A stretch of 64,000 nucleotides of DNA from Cladophialophora immunda. Its lineage: Eukaryota > Ascomycota > Eurotiomycetes > Chaetothyriales > Herpotrichiellaceae. The DNA is taken from contig NW_015622544.1 in NCBI RefSeq assembly GCF_000835495.1, positions 4,926,855 to 4,990,854 of the forward strand. Direction: 5' to 3'. A program made the translations under genes and the position numbers. Positions 24,199 to 35,604 of the stretch are shown in pieces; the stretch's first letter is position 1, and every line of letters starts with the position of its first letter. The notes below the pieces were generated by a model, which saw only the letters and a program-made list of their open reading frames with translations, had not been told where the DNA came from and did not search any database.

Positions 24199-27100
24199 TC
24201 ATGTCGGTAGAATACTTGGATATGGAGGTTCTTCGCCTTCCTCGATCTTTGATGGCATCTGACCTCTCCAATCATCCGTATTCTCTTTCTGGCTGATTGT
24301 TCCCGATACTGTCCCTACCAACTGGGCCGAGCCACTATTAATTGTCTCAGACATTTCGCCATTCTTGGTCTCGGTCTTGTTGGCTGCTCTGATTTGGGCC
24401 GGGGATTTTGAGCTTTTGTCACTCTGATTTGAAGGCTTGCGCGGCGTTACTCGTCCGTTCTGCATTCACAGAGTATGTTAGCTGCATCCGCCTGTCTGAC
24501 TACGCCATTACGCAGTGGGGTTAGAAGTCACGTACCTGTTTGGCCCACCGCAGACCACAGCTGTTACACAGATCACGGTTGCCACTTGGGCCTCGCCTCC
24601 ATTCCGGTGTGTTTCGAGTGTGGCAGTTGGCACAATCTTTTTCAACCTGGCCAAGTCCCTTTCTCCTCTTGCGTTTCTTTTTGCGACTGATTAATGCTTG
24701 TAGCTCCTCATTCAACAGCCGATTTTGACGCTCCATCTGTCTAAGTTCAAACTGCCAACTGGAGCTTCGAGTTGTTTTCAGCTCGTCGAAGATGTTGTCT
24801 TCCGAGGCCAGCGCCTCATCTTGGTTGCCTAAACTCAGGGCGAGATTACCCCCTGGCTGCAGAGAGCCGGGATGTTCTGTAAGGTTCCTGGTAGACCCGT
24901 CCGGGGCATTGCTCGACAATCGGCCTGGCGGACGTGATGTCGTGGTTCCAGACCCTGCAGATGCTCGGTCAGTTCTCGCTGATGATGTTGCCGACGCCGT
25001 CTTCTGCTGATTTAAGAGTGCAGCACGCGTCATCTTGAGTAGGCGGGTCTGTGCAAGCAGGAAGGTAGGCTTGGAGCCAAGCCGAGCGTCACCGGGATGG
25101 ATTGTCGTTTGTGCGTGAAGGACCTGGCCTCTCCGATTCTGAAGGTCATGCCTGAACGTCACTTTCTCGCCTGTTCGTGCGACTTCAAGCAAACGGCGGA
25201 ATTCCCTTTTGGAGTCGGGTCTCATCAAAGCCTGCAAACTTGTCCCGACAAGATCCTCGGGGAGTCGGTCGAGCATGGCTCGAGAGGCAGAAGACACATG
25301 CAAGAACATTCCGGACGTCGAGATCTTGGACCACAGCTCACTCTCGCCAAAAGTGCCATCCGTCGCGAGCTCGGTCCGATCCAGGGCATAGACTGGTCGT
25401 TCTCGTCCCGCAAGGATGATGAATTTCCTGCCCTTGCCCTGCTCAATGTAAAGAGTGCCGTGCGCCTCGAACCAGGTGTATCCGCTGAATTTCCTGCGAA
25501 TCCGGTAGACCACGCTCACTGGCTCTCCAGCCGGCGTGTCCTTCAACTCTCTGGTAACGGGCACAATGTCACTGGGGTGGCAGATCGAGGATAAGCCTAC
25601 GCCAACAAGTTCACTGGGGTCGTACTCTAGGACTCTTCGGCTTGCGGGAGATACGTAGAGGAATAGTCCCTTTAGGGAGAGGACATGCACAACATCGTCG
25701 TTGTTTTCCAGTAGGACCTTGTCCCAGACACGTTTTGACACTTCGAAGTCGCCACGCTCGAGAGTGGTCAAGAGCCTGGACACCTCGTCCGGAGAGACAG
25801 TCTGGCCTATGTCTTGCAGTGCTTGAGTGGGATCGGGGGGAGTAGGAAGATGGTAAGCCGGCAGCGAGCTTCGGTTGTAGTTGATCTCATAAGTACCATC
25901 TGTTGGCGTAGTTAGTAATGCTTTGCCTTGATTGTTTGCTAGCCTTGGGGCACAGTGCCGTACCTGGATTCTTCCCGGAAACAGAGCTTGGCTGCTCGAC
26001 AAGGTCGACCTGGAAGCCAACATAAAACTTGTAGTCTTCGGAGTCAAACTGGATCGGGATCATGGTGAGGAGGTTCATGAACGGTTGACCGCCTTTTCGA
26101 TAATTAATCAGACTCAATTGTGCTTCCTGCCTTTTGGTGATTTGGTTCTTGAGATAGAGGACCGAGTTGTCGTCGACGTACTTTCGCTTCATTCCTGACT
26201 GCACTCTTCCGTCGGGCGCCTGGAGGAAGCGGCAATTTCGACCGAGGACTTCATGTCTCGTATATCCTGTCAGCCGCTCAAACATCTCCGAACAATAAAC
26301 GATCGGCAGGTCAAACTTCTCGATGTCGCAAACTACAAAGGCGCAGGATAAGTCAACGGGACCAATGTTGATCTCGGGTCGTGGTCTTGTCGCAACTCGC
26401 ATCTGTGGGAAGCATTAACGAAATTTGGGAGCACAGTTGGAGCAATTGCTCACCAGAACCCCTAGCATATCGAACCCGCTGGAAGAATATGCATTGGCGT
26501 ACTTGGGATGTTGCATTGGCCCACCTTGTACAGGCGGCATATGGGGCAGAGAAGGAGGGTTCATAGCCCTCAGGGTGGCATTAACATCTATTGGATCACG
26601 TCAGTGTGCGGCTGTAAGATGCCCCTAATATTGTTACGGTACCTTTCACGGAAAATGCTGAATGAAAATCTACAGAGCGTCTTCTGTTTGGAGAATCCTG
26701 TATATGTATTGGAGAGGTCATTGTGGATAGAGAGCCTGGTGCAAGGGGGGCAACGGGGGTCTGCCTTCGGAGTTGCTGAGAAGGTCCCGGGAAAGGCTCG
26801 TGTATGGAGGACATGCCCTGGGCCATTGCTGCCATTGGATTGGGACCAGGCGGACTCATCGAGCCGCCGCCTGGGTCATGGTTGACGGGTTGATAAGGGA
26901 TTGAGAAAGCTTGTTCGATTGGCGAGGCCGAGAAGATAGCCTCTTGCATTGGTCCCGATTGCATGTTTGGAGCGCTTGCGCTGGCCGCTAGGGTCTCAAA
27001 ATCCATTGCCATATCCATGCTCGGGGGGAGGTAAGCGGTAGATGGCTCGACTGGGACGGACGTGCTCGGCACGACTCCCGGAGAGAAGTTGTTGACGGGC

Positions 27101-27552
27101 TGCATATTTTCAAAGCTGGCATTCATTTGAGAGAAACGGGTGTTGAGGGACAAGTCCTCCCTTGAACGGACTCTTCGTGGATCAAGGGATTTCGGTATTG
27201 ACATGATATTGGACGGGCCCATAGCCAGACTGGGTTCGTTAGGATTCGGATCGAATTGGAAATTGGCCAAGTCACTGTCGATGGCGGAAGAAAACTCGAG
27301 CATCGAGGCTCTGCGACCATGATCGTGCGAGCCTTCTCGGTACTGGGACTGGAACGTGTTTCTTCTGCGCATCAATTCATCGTTGTTTTGAATGATGATC
27401 TGCTGAAGAGTCTGCGCCTGGCCCATGGCTGAAGCTTCCATGCCAGTGGGATCGATGCCGCTCATCCTTTCATCCTGCGTGTAGCCGTCCAAGGTCTCTT
27501 GTGGATCCGACCCCGGATAAGGCTGGCCGAAGAAGCTCGAGAACCCTTCCAT
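24199..27552 (-). CDS. wc-1: white collar 1-type blue-light receptor and GATA transcription factor, 1035 aa
   Basis: Flavin-binding photoreceptor that works with WC-2 in the nucleus to switch on light-induced genes. Exons are 26643-27552, 26454-26587, 25964-26402, 24536-25899 and 24199-24459; every phase fits. Residues 1-300 are Gln/Ser/Met-rich activation-type sequence. The conserved lead [15 protein letters not shown] is followed by the LOV domain (about 360-480) with GRNCRFLQ, Cys405 being the flavin-adduct cysteine. Two more PAS domains follow (about 540-640 and 665-760). A GATA finger of the WC-1 spacing C-x2-C-x18-C-x2-C lies at about 917-941, preceded by a basic KKKRKRRK nuclear signal. 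The C-terminal 86 residues are polar. No long polyglutamine is seen. Identification is very secure. Confidence 0.97.
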
Positions 27553-29261
27553 GATGAAATCTCTCCTCCTCTTTTACGCCCTGCTCCAATGGGCCTGGAA
27601 TTACCACAGTGAGTGCGTTTGGATGGAGGGGAAACGGTAGGTTGTCGATATGTCCGGTGGAGAGGCGAAGCACGGTTAGCCTAGGAAGGCAAGGTAAAAC
27701 GGCAGCAGTGTGGGTGGCGGCTTGCACAACATGCTTGCCGCGAAGCTGTCGGATCCAGACTGCGATGACAAGAGGGGAGAGGAGGTGGGTTGAGGAGCCA
27801 GATAGTGAAGAGATGGAAGATGAGAAAGTGTCGACGTTCTCTAATGCTCACAGCAAGGTCGTGGGTTGTTGGGTCTTGGGACAATTACTTAGATGGGATA
27901 GACGGAGCGCGGGCAGCAGCAGCAGCAGCAGCAGCACGCACGCACGCACGCCTCAGCAAAGACCAGTCGGGAGGAGGTGCTGTAGGGCGGGTGGCCAGTC
28001 GCCAGTCACTAGTCACCAGTCACCAGTCACCAGCCGCAGACGCAAGCGAGGGATCAGGTGCGAGGAAGGACTTGAGCCTTGGAAGAGGAAAGGAAAGAGG
28101 AGTTGGCCACTGCATTATTCGGCGGATTGCGGTAGTAGCTCGTAGGTAGAGAGCCACTACTACTGAAAGAATCCACCCCCGACGAACCATCCACCACGGC
28201 GGACACGGGCCTCATGGGCGCAACCAGAAATTTGACGGGAATCCATGCACGGGTGGGGACCCAGAAGCCACACCTGGCGATGGTGAAATCTGCATCGCAG
28301 CTCTTAACCGCTGTCGCCGCGCCCGTCTGATTAGTGGACGAGGCGAGCTTTGGGAGATTGCCGGGATGGATGTTTAGTGCAGAGAGCAACTTGGGGGGGG
28401 GATTTGGCTGGGTCGCCCGTTAATTGGGGGGCGTTGAATGGGCGGTGACTGGGTCGCCCTTTCGCTGGCCGTGGCCGCCCCCTACTTGTAGGGAGTCCGT
28501 TGGAGGGCTGCATCGTGCCCATTTCAGGCCTGGCACCATGAGGATCGGCAAGGTCGGCATGGGAAACCAAAACAGCAAGCCCTTTCGGCAGGTGTGTTGG
28601 CTTCTGGGATTGGGGATCGCTGGGCGCCACCTGGCTGGTGCTGGACTATCAATGCTGTTGATCATATCACTCTTTGGGAACAGGTTGATCAAAATCTTGT
28701 TCTTGACCGGCGCTGCTGTTCGGGATGGTCAGTCTCACTTTAGCGTTTCGGCCATGGGAATTTGCGCTTTTCCATGGCCTCCCCTGTGTGCCCTGCTGAC
28801 CCTCGAGTGACCCTGGCCGTCAGAGATGCGCTATGACGCCTTTGTGCCACACGGTCCAGCACTAAGTTCACACCACCACGCTGCAAGCCATCGCAGGGTG
28901 GTGGCAGGATTCCGAGTATAATGTTCGAAAAGGAAAAGAAACAAACCCAAAGCAAAAGGTAAGCCCCTTTTTCGGGAGCCATGGTCTTTGTATTCGGACA
29001 TGGTGTGGTTCGTTGTGCGTGAACATCCTTCACCGCGCATGGGGAGAATACTAAAATACACAACTCGGGATTACAAGAGCAGAACATCTCGGCACTTTTC
29101 CGACCCGTGAACTGGTGAGGCCCATCCTTTGGACCTCTTCCCGCCCCTTGCACAGTCGATATCTATTTCATGACACGTCCAATCGCTGAATGTCGAATCC
29201 CCAGCACCTCCGCCCTTGAATAGCGGCCGTAACCGATATGACAGTGCTGTAGTCCAGCTGG
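27553..29261. other. intergenic region upstream of WC-1 and downstream of Hpc2
   Basis: About 1.7 kb. The half near 27553 should be the WC-1 promoter and 5' leader. It contains GCA trinucleotide and CGCA repeats (27912-27951) and a 7-base repeat (27994-28033). No gene is supported. Confidence 0.5.
27912..28033. repeat. simple repeats in the WC-1 upstream region
   Basis: About eight GCA units run into CGCA units (27912-27951). Further on, CCAGTCA-type 7-base units repeat about five times (27994-28033). Confidence 0.85.
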
Positions 29262-31212
29262 TTAACCAGGATATGCCGTTGGCTTGGCCACCAGCGGCGC
29301 CATCTTCTCTCGCTGAAGCTTCTCCCTCTCCATCTGCGCTCGGTCGTCCTTTGTAATTCGAGGTTTTCGTGTGATGCCTCCTCCCCGGGACCCAGGCCCT
29401 CCACCCCTCCCAGAGCCTCTTTCAGAAGCGCCAGCAGCTGTTCTTCCGCCGCGAGAACCAGGACCACCGCCGCGGCCTCGGCCACGACCCCGCTTGATCG
29501 TGCCATCCGCCCTACATCAACGTCAGTAAGTGTACCAGGGCTCAGATTTGGCACAGGAATACATACCTCTCGACAGCTGGTTTTTCTCCCTCGGGTACAA
29601 GCGGCCCACAATAGACAAAGAATCCATCCTTGCTAGCCGCTGCTTGCGCTTCCCAGAGTAATTCGCTGTCGTCTACGAAGGGATCGTCTTGATCGTACTC
29701 CTCTACCTTTCTTCGCCGTCGACGTTTCGGCCCTGGCCCGTCGGTCCCGCTGTTCGCTGGTTCTTGTCCGCCGTTGACTCCAGACATTGCGACGTCTCCG
29801 TCGTTGTCAGAATCACGCTCAATGTCAACGCTGAGATCTTCATCACCACTGTCTCCGGCTGACGTGCCTCCAAACTTGCTGCCCGATGCTGACCGTTCGA
29901 GCGCAGCCCCAGCAGCGGCAATCTTGGCCAGTCGTTCTTTTTGGGCGGCTTGACGAGGGTACAAGGCTGCGAACCCGTACTTTTCCTCGGCCATACGAGC
30001 AAAGTTGATGACTCGATTACCGGGATCTTTCAAGTCGACATGCAGGACAATGTTGGGACCCTTTTCCGAGTCCTTTGGCATATCGTTACTCGAATCACCG
30101 CCAAACAGACTGGCCGACAAAAGTCCAGAACCCATTGGTGGCGGAGGCGGCTGCTCCTTTGACCGCGCAGGCTTCGGGGAGGTGGGACGAGTGGATGCTT
30201 CCGAGGGCACTTTGCGTGAAGAGGCGGGCTTTTTGGACTGCACTTGGTCTGGAACGACGTGGTCAACATCCATTGCTGACGAATTGCCATTGACTCCTGG
30301 TGAATCGACCACCCTGCCATCGGCCTGGCCGTGAGGAGGTTCCGTCTTCACCTGATGCGTCACCACGGTTGTAGCAGTTGAGATGTCGGGTCGCGGAGGG
30401 TGGTCGATGATGCTGGAGATGGTGGGAGATGTACTTGGGTTGTCGGCCCTTCTTGGAGGCGTGACGGTGGGTCGGATGGACGGTGGAGCAGGCGGATTTG
30501 TGTCAACCGGTCGCTGGACAGATCTGATGGGATCATACATGCTAGTTGAGCGAGCAGGGGAGGATTGAGGAGGAAGAGGAGGGGTCGGCGGCGGCGGCGG
30601 CGGGGCGCGTGGTTTGCTGTCATATTCACGTGGTTTGTATTCGTAGATCCGCTGGGGGGGTGTTCGGGCGGGCATCGGTGGGTTGTGCATCGTGAGGCCA
30701 GATCCGGTAAACTTGGCGGCTTCATCTCGGCGGCTCTCGGTGGCTCCTGGAGGGGAGAACAAAACTGGCTGAACCAGAGTGGATGACTGCAAATCTGCGC
30801 TTTGAAGCCGAGGCATCAGGATCGTGCTGCCTGGGTCTGGCGGCTCTATTTTGGTCTTTTTGCGAACACCTGTGGTAGTGAGGGCTGTGCCTCGCGGCTT
30901 ACGAGGAACTCGTGGTTTCTTCTCTTCGGGCGTGTTGGGATCGCGCTTCTTTCGGGGTCTCCTGACAGGCGGCGCAGCTGCGCCGTTGTCTTGGCGCACG
31001 CCTGCAGCTGTGGCTGGTGATGCACTGACACCTGCACCGGGACTCGCTTGGGTTTGTCGCGCGCCGAAACTGTTTGCAACACCAAGATTGCCTGCTAGGC
31101 CAAAGTCGCGATGCACAGGGTGATGATTGGGAGGTCCGGGAGTGCTCTCAGCATCACTCGGCGGCGCGCTGGACAAGTCGTTGGACGAACTTCTGGTATC
31201 ATGCATTTCCAT
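29262..31212 (-). CDS. HPC2: Hpc2/ubinuclein-type subunit of the HIR histone chaperone complex, 631 aa
   Basis: Replication-independent H3-H4 chaperone subunit in the nucleus. Exons 29567-31212 and 29262-29511 are joined by a 55-base intron. The N-terminal 330 residues are disordered, Pro/Ser/Lys-rich (RRPRKKRDPNTPEEKKPRVP). A middle segment reads GPNIVLHVDLKDPGNRVINF. The Hpc2-related (HUN) motif lies at about 510-548, with DDPFVDDSELLWEAQAAASK followed by DGFFVYCGPLVPEGEKP. The second exon codes an Arg/Gly-rich stretch (RGRGRGRGGG) and a basic helix ending MAPLVAKPTAYPG. I start at 31212 because the frame upstream has no ATG. Identification rests on the HUN motif. Confidence 0.93.
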
Positions 31213-33313
31213 CTTAAGCTCTTTCCGCGGCCACAACTGAGTGCACGGTCGAAAACGTAGGCTTACACCGCAGCCATCAAGAGAAGATTGAGGTGTTGGA
31301 AGTCCGTGTGCAGGTAGAGTGCGATCGGAAGACGCGACGGTGTCGATGACGCGAAGTCACAATTGATGGATTGATGGATTGATGGAACTGCTGATGGTGA
31401 TCGGCAAAAGGGTGAATAATTGGGGTTGACGACTAGGATGCTATACAAAGCGACGTTGGAAGTACGGAGTTGTGGGAATGGTGACGGATATGTGAAATTG
31501 GCTGCACGACCTCAAAGGTTGTTGAAAACACCGACTGGAATGGGAAATGTGTGGTGAAGGGCGCCTAGCGGCGAGGATTTACAGCGGTGAAGGGGCGGAT
31601 GGAGTAGACTGGGGAACATCAAAATTAGAGAAATCGTAATGGAGCATGCCCTGCGCCAAAAACCACTCGGGAGTAACGTGCAGGAAGGTAAAGAAGGAGA
31701 GGAAAAGGTCGAGGAGGGAGAAGGCTCAGAAGTGGGAAGATCGGGAGATATATGTATGAGCCCCCAAGAACAATAGCTTACAGGGCTTCTTGACACAGGG
31801 TAGAACGATGGGAGGGAGAGGGGGGATGATGATGGGTCGCAAGATGAATGGAAGGCAACAAAAACCCAGGCCACAGCTGCGACAGGATGGGATGGGAAGA
31901 GTGGATAGCAAAAACGTAAAATCACCCAGGTGCATCAGGAAGACAAAACCGGGGGGGGCGACTAGACGGGAGGGACTAGACTGTGCTAACACGAGGCGGA
32001 AGGGAAGACAGAGGGATGCAGGGAGGGAGAAAGGGAGGGGAGTAGCAGAGAGGCAGAAGCAACAAAGCGAGAAGCAGCACATGCGGAAAGCGAGGGAAAC
32101 GGGAAACGGGGTGAGTGAATTGGTCTGGTGAGGCGCGCAAGAGGACGACCAGACCAGACCAGACCAGACCTGCGCAAAGACCAGAAGAGGGACGCCAGAG
32201 CCAGACAGCAAAAGGGCAATAATGGGGGAAAATAGCAGTCGTGACAAGTCAAGGGCGATGGAAGATCTTCGACTAGGTAGGTTCGGTCACAGATGGTGGA
32301 GAGAGGTTGGGTCCCGGTTCCTGGATAACGCAAGCAAGCAACCAAGTAGCAAGCAAGCAAAAGCGACAAGCTTCAGCAAAATAGTGAGTGATTGGGGTCC
32401 AAATGACAGGCGAAAGACAACCAAGGTCAAGGCAAGGCGCAAGGGCGGGAGGAGGAGGCAAGGGAGAATTGCAGCCGGTCAGGCAGCGTGTCATGACGGC
32501 CGGTTTATTGGGCTGTTCCAGGGCTGTTCAGGGCTGTCGGCGCTGTCAGCGCTGGTGGTGTCGCTGTTAGTGCCAAAACCGGAGTCCGCCTCAGTTGCTC
32601 TCCTTTTCGGTTTCATGGATTGATTGCATGTTTCCTCCCCCCAAAACACTCGGTCGTGCCGGAGACGAGGACGATGACGATGACGATGACGATAACGAGT
32701 GCTTCCCCAGTGCCATAATTACAGAAAGTATGACCACCTCGCCCTCTTGGATCATCACCTCATCCATCACTCGTGCTCCCCACTGCATGGCCTTCGTGTT
32801 CATAGATAGAAATTAGGGACCGAGAATCCCCCCAAGATCGGATACCACCAGTTAGACCCACCGGGTGGCTGCCAGATCCTAGACCCCCTGCGACAGAGTT
32901 TGTAGCTAGTGGCTTGCGCCAAGTTCGGCTATTTCACTCCGCACGCATGATCTGATATATCGTTGTTCCCCTCCTCCCATGGAGACTTCTGCCCAATGAT
33001 ACGAAGGTGGACTGCAGCTGGTCGGTGAACCTTGCATCATATCACGAGTCACCGCCAGAAAGTGCGCAGGGGCTCTGCGCCTTGAAAACACGAGGGTAGC
33101 ACACCGCATACCGCACACTCCACAGGACTGCATCACATATTCAGCACACTGGAAAGGATCCCCATTGGTCTGACCGTCAAGTTCACCGCAAAGCCTCGAC
33201 TAGTCCGCATCTGGCGTGATCGGCTTTTCTGGCACTAACTAACACCCAGCACGCCCGAGACAACTGCACAGCTGCGGCTGCGACAACTTTCTCTGAGCAC
33301 TAGCGGCAGCAAC
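31213..33313. other. divergent intergenic region between Hpc2 and RPAP1-like genes
   Basis: About 2.1 kb, strongly A/G-biased on the plus strand at 31780-32110. It contains an 8-base TGATGGAT repeat (about 31362-31385), an AGACC repeat (about 32147-32170) and a GAY repeat (about 32664-32699). A frame through the GAY repeat codes an Asp run and is not credible. No gene is supported. Confidence 0.5.
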
Positions 33314-34576
33314 ATGGCCATACCGGGTCAACGGTTCGAATTAGATCTCGACGCCGATGACTTCGCAATCAGGCCGATCGACGAAGCGACATCCCAACCC
33401 CCGTCTGCGGGCTTCAGCATCAAGGAGATCCAAGAACATGACTCGGACGCTGTTCCTTCTGCCCCCTCGCTGAAACCCTCCAAGGCGGGCTTCCCAGAGC
33501 ACAAACCACGCCGCAACGTGTCTGCTTTCAAACAAAGACATCAGACTGGGAAACCGCCCTCCCGTCCCTCGATCCCTCCCACAGTCGAGCCTTCAGACCA
33601 AGCAATTAGACACCATGTGGGCAAGAAGTATGGGCTGGACATGGACCAGCAGCAGAAGGCTGACATCAGTGAGGAAAACAAGAGGCGGATAGCCGAAATG
33701 TCAATAGAGGACATCGAGGAGGCTCGAGCCGAGCTAACACGGAATCTCAATCCTGCTTTCCTAGAACGCTTGCTCAAACGTGCTAATATCGAGGAAGATC
33801 AGGCTGGCCAAAAGGTTTGGCCTGAGGCCGACATGCAAGAGATGGATAACAGTCCCGGGCTCGAGAAGGGCGCAGTGGCTGGAAGGGCGATAGACGAAGA
33901 TACTGCAGAGCCTGAGAAATCAGCCGATGACGCCCCGCCACCTCCCTCGACGCATTTTCCCGTTCCTCCTCGCTCAGCAGATGACTACATACCCCTGAAC
34001 TCTGACGGCGCCTCCTTCCTTGCCGACCTCAAGACACATTACTTCCCAGATACTCCCCACGACCCTTCCTCATTGAGCTGGCTACAAGATCCGACCGAAG
34101 AGGAGGACCAAGCATCGTTGTATAACCCTGAAAACGAATCATTTCTGGCTTCTGCCCTCCGATTCGGATTCAATGGCCGTCTAATACCGCCAAAGGAAAG
34201 CTTGGAGGTCGACGTGAAAGAAGGGCTACACCATCACGGTGATGCACCTAGTAGCGCCGGGTATACGATACCAGAACTTGCGATGCTTGCCCGGTCTACC
34301 TTGCCTAATCAGCGATGCATGGCTTATCAAACGCTAGGTAGGATTTTGTACAGGCTGGGAAGAGGGGATTTTGGCGCCAGAGGCAGCGAACTCCAGGAAG
34401 CACTATGGTCCGTTATTGAAAAAGAGAGGCCGGTAGAGGCCATGATGAATGAGGCCAACCGTCAATCGGGACATGCCAGTGCCAAAGCGCTTGCAGTCGA
34501 GGCGCTCTGGCTGTGGCGAAAAGGAGGCGGTGGTGATCGGGGAGTGTTGAAACCGAGTCAACGGCTGGCAAAGTGA
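33314..34576 (+). CDS. RBA50: RPAP1/Rba50-type RNA polymerase II assembly factor, 420 aa
   Basis: Cytoplasmic factor for RNA polymerase II assembly and nuclear import. Single exon from ATG 33314, in a good context (AACATGGC). The RPAP1 N-terminal motif lies near residues 65-140 and includes RRNVSAFKQRH and IAEMSIEDIEEARAEL followed by NPAFLERLLKR. A low-complexity acidic linker follows. The RPAP1 C-terminal motif lies at about 285-350 with FGFNGRLIP, YTIPELAMLARSTLPNQRC and QTLGRILYRL. Length agrees with yeast Rba50 (about 440 residues) rather than the 1,400-residue animal RPAP1. No anomaly was seen. Confidence 0.92.
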   Translation: MAIPGQRFELDLDADDFAIRPIDEATSQPPSAGFSIKEIQEHDSDAVPSAPSLKPSKAGFPEHKPRRNVSAFKQRHQTGKPPSRPSIPPTVEPSDQAIRHHVGKKYGLDMDQQQKADISEENKRRIAEMSIEDIEEARAELTRNLNPAFLERLLKRANIEEDQAGQKVWPEADMQEMDNSPGLEKGAVAGRAIDEDTAEPEKSADDAPPPPSTHFPVPPRSADDYIPLNSDGASFLADLKTHYFPDTPHDPSSLSWLQDPTEEEDQASLYNPENESFLASALRFGFNGRLIPPKESLEVDVKEGLHHHGDAPSSAGYTIPELAMLARSTLPNQRCMAYQTLGRILYRLGRGDFGARGSELQEALWSVIEKERPVEAMMNEANRQSGHASAKALAVEALWLWRKGGGGDRGVLKPSQRLAK

Positions 34577-35604
34577 GAGTCTCCCTGGGGGGCAACATAT
34601 GCTCAATGATCTACGATGTTGCACCGAGATCGATAGGGACGGTGGTCGGAAGACGATGCAATGGGCCGGTGGAGCATGGTAGGTGCAAAGATATGAGGTC
34701 TGAATGAATATCTGACCTAGCAGAGAGCTTTTAACATGCTTTCGTCGATGCCTCCTCCTTTCGCAAATCCGAGTTGAGCTTCGCTCAAGCAACAGGCCTT
34801 GGAGATTGCAGTCGCAACTTTCGCAATACAACAGGCGAGGGATCTCCGACACGGATAGCCAGCCGACAGCAGTCTGCCGTGGCGGCTGAAATCGAGCTTG
34901 GTGCCTCGTGGAATCAGCCGTACGGAAGAAGTTCTCCCGCGCCCTGTTGGTTTGGACATCGCATGTCATGAGTCTCTAGGGGGGCTACGATGCTATGTAA
35001 CGTGAAATCCTGTGGTCACCTTTAGGGCTGCTTGGTCATGGGAGTGGCAAGACCGCCGTGCCATTGCGACGCGCAGTGGATGCTCTCACACATCAGGCGA
35101 ATAGGACCAATCGACATAACCACTTGACTACCTACCTACTTAGATCGCAATTGCGAGTAAGAATACAAACAGTTGGTTCCACAGATTCCGTCATACTACC
35201 AGCATGGAAATATGCGGGTTGCCACTCCAGTGACAGTGCCGGTGACAGTGCCGGTGACAGTGGCAGTGGCAGTGGCAGAGACACAGACGGTGACAGTGAC
35301 AGGGACGGGAGAAAAGTGGTACAAGGTCCCCGGCAAGTGTGGGTGCGAGTGTGAATGTTGGCTGGAGGACCGTACAAGATTCCTCGACCGTCGAAATTCA
35401 CTCACCGAGACACGCGCATCGTGTAGTGGATGTTAGAATCCAATGCTAGAGGTAGGACGTGATCTACTATAATGTTGGAGAGCAAGTAGAGCAGACCAGA
35501 GCAAGTATAGAAGAGGAGGTATAGCATAGTATTGTAGTGTATATATATAGATTGTATATGTGTCAAAGCCAACGCTACGCGACCCGCCCACGCTGGGAGC
35601 GACG
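34577..35604. other. convergent intergenic region after the RPAP1-like gene
   Basis: About 1 kb with no supported gene. It contains a minisatellite-like stretch at 35229-35311 and an AT-rich run before 35560, which may hold the 3' end of the flavin monooxygenase transcript. Confidence 0.5.
35229..35311. repeat. degenerate GTGACAGTGCC/GTGGCA minisatellite
   Basis: A 12-base unit GGTGACAGTGCC repeats about two and a half times, then drifts into 6-base GTGGCA and GTGACA units. Confidence 0.85.

Noticed and set aside
32595..32816. Frame with a run of eight Asp residues
   Set aside because: The acidic run is just the translated GAY microsatellite in an intergenic region.
34918..34925. A further CCGTACGG element
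   Set aside because: Far from the catabolic cluster and isolated; one copy by chance is expected in a window of this size.
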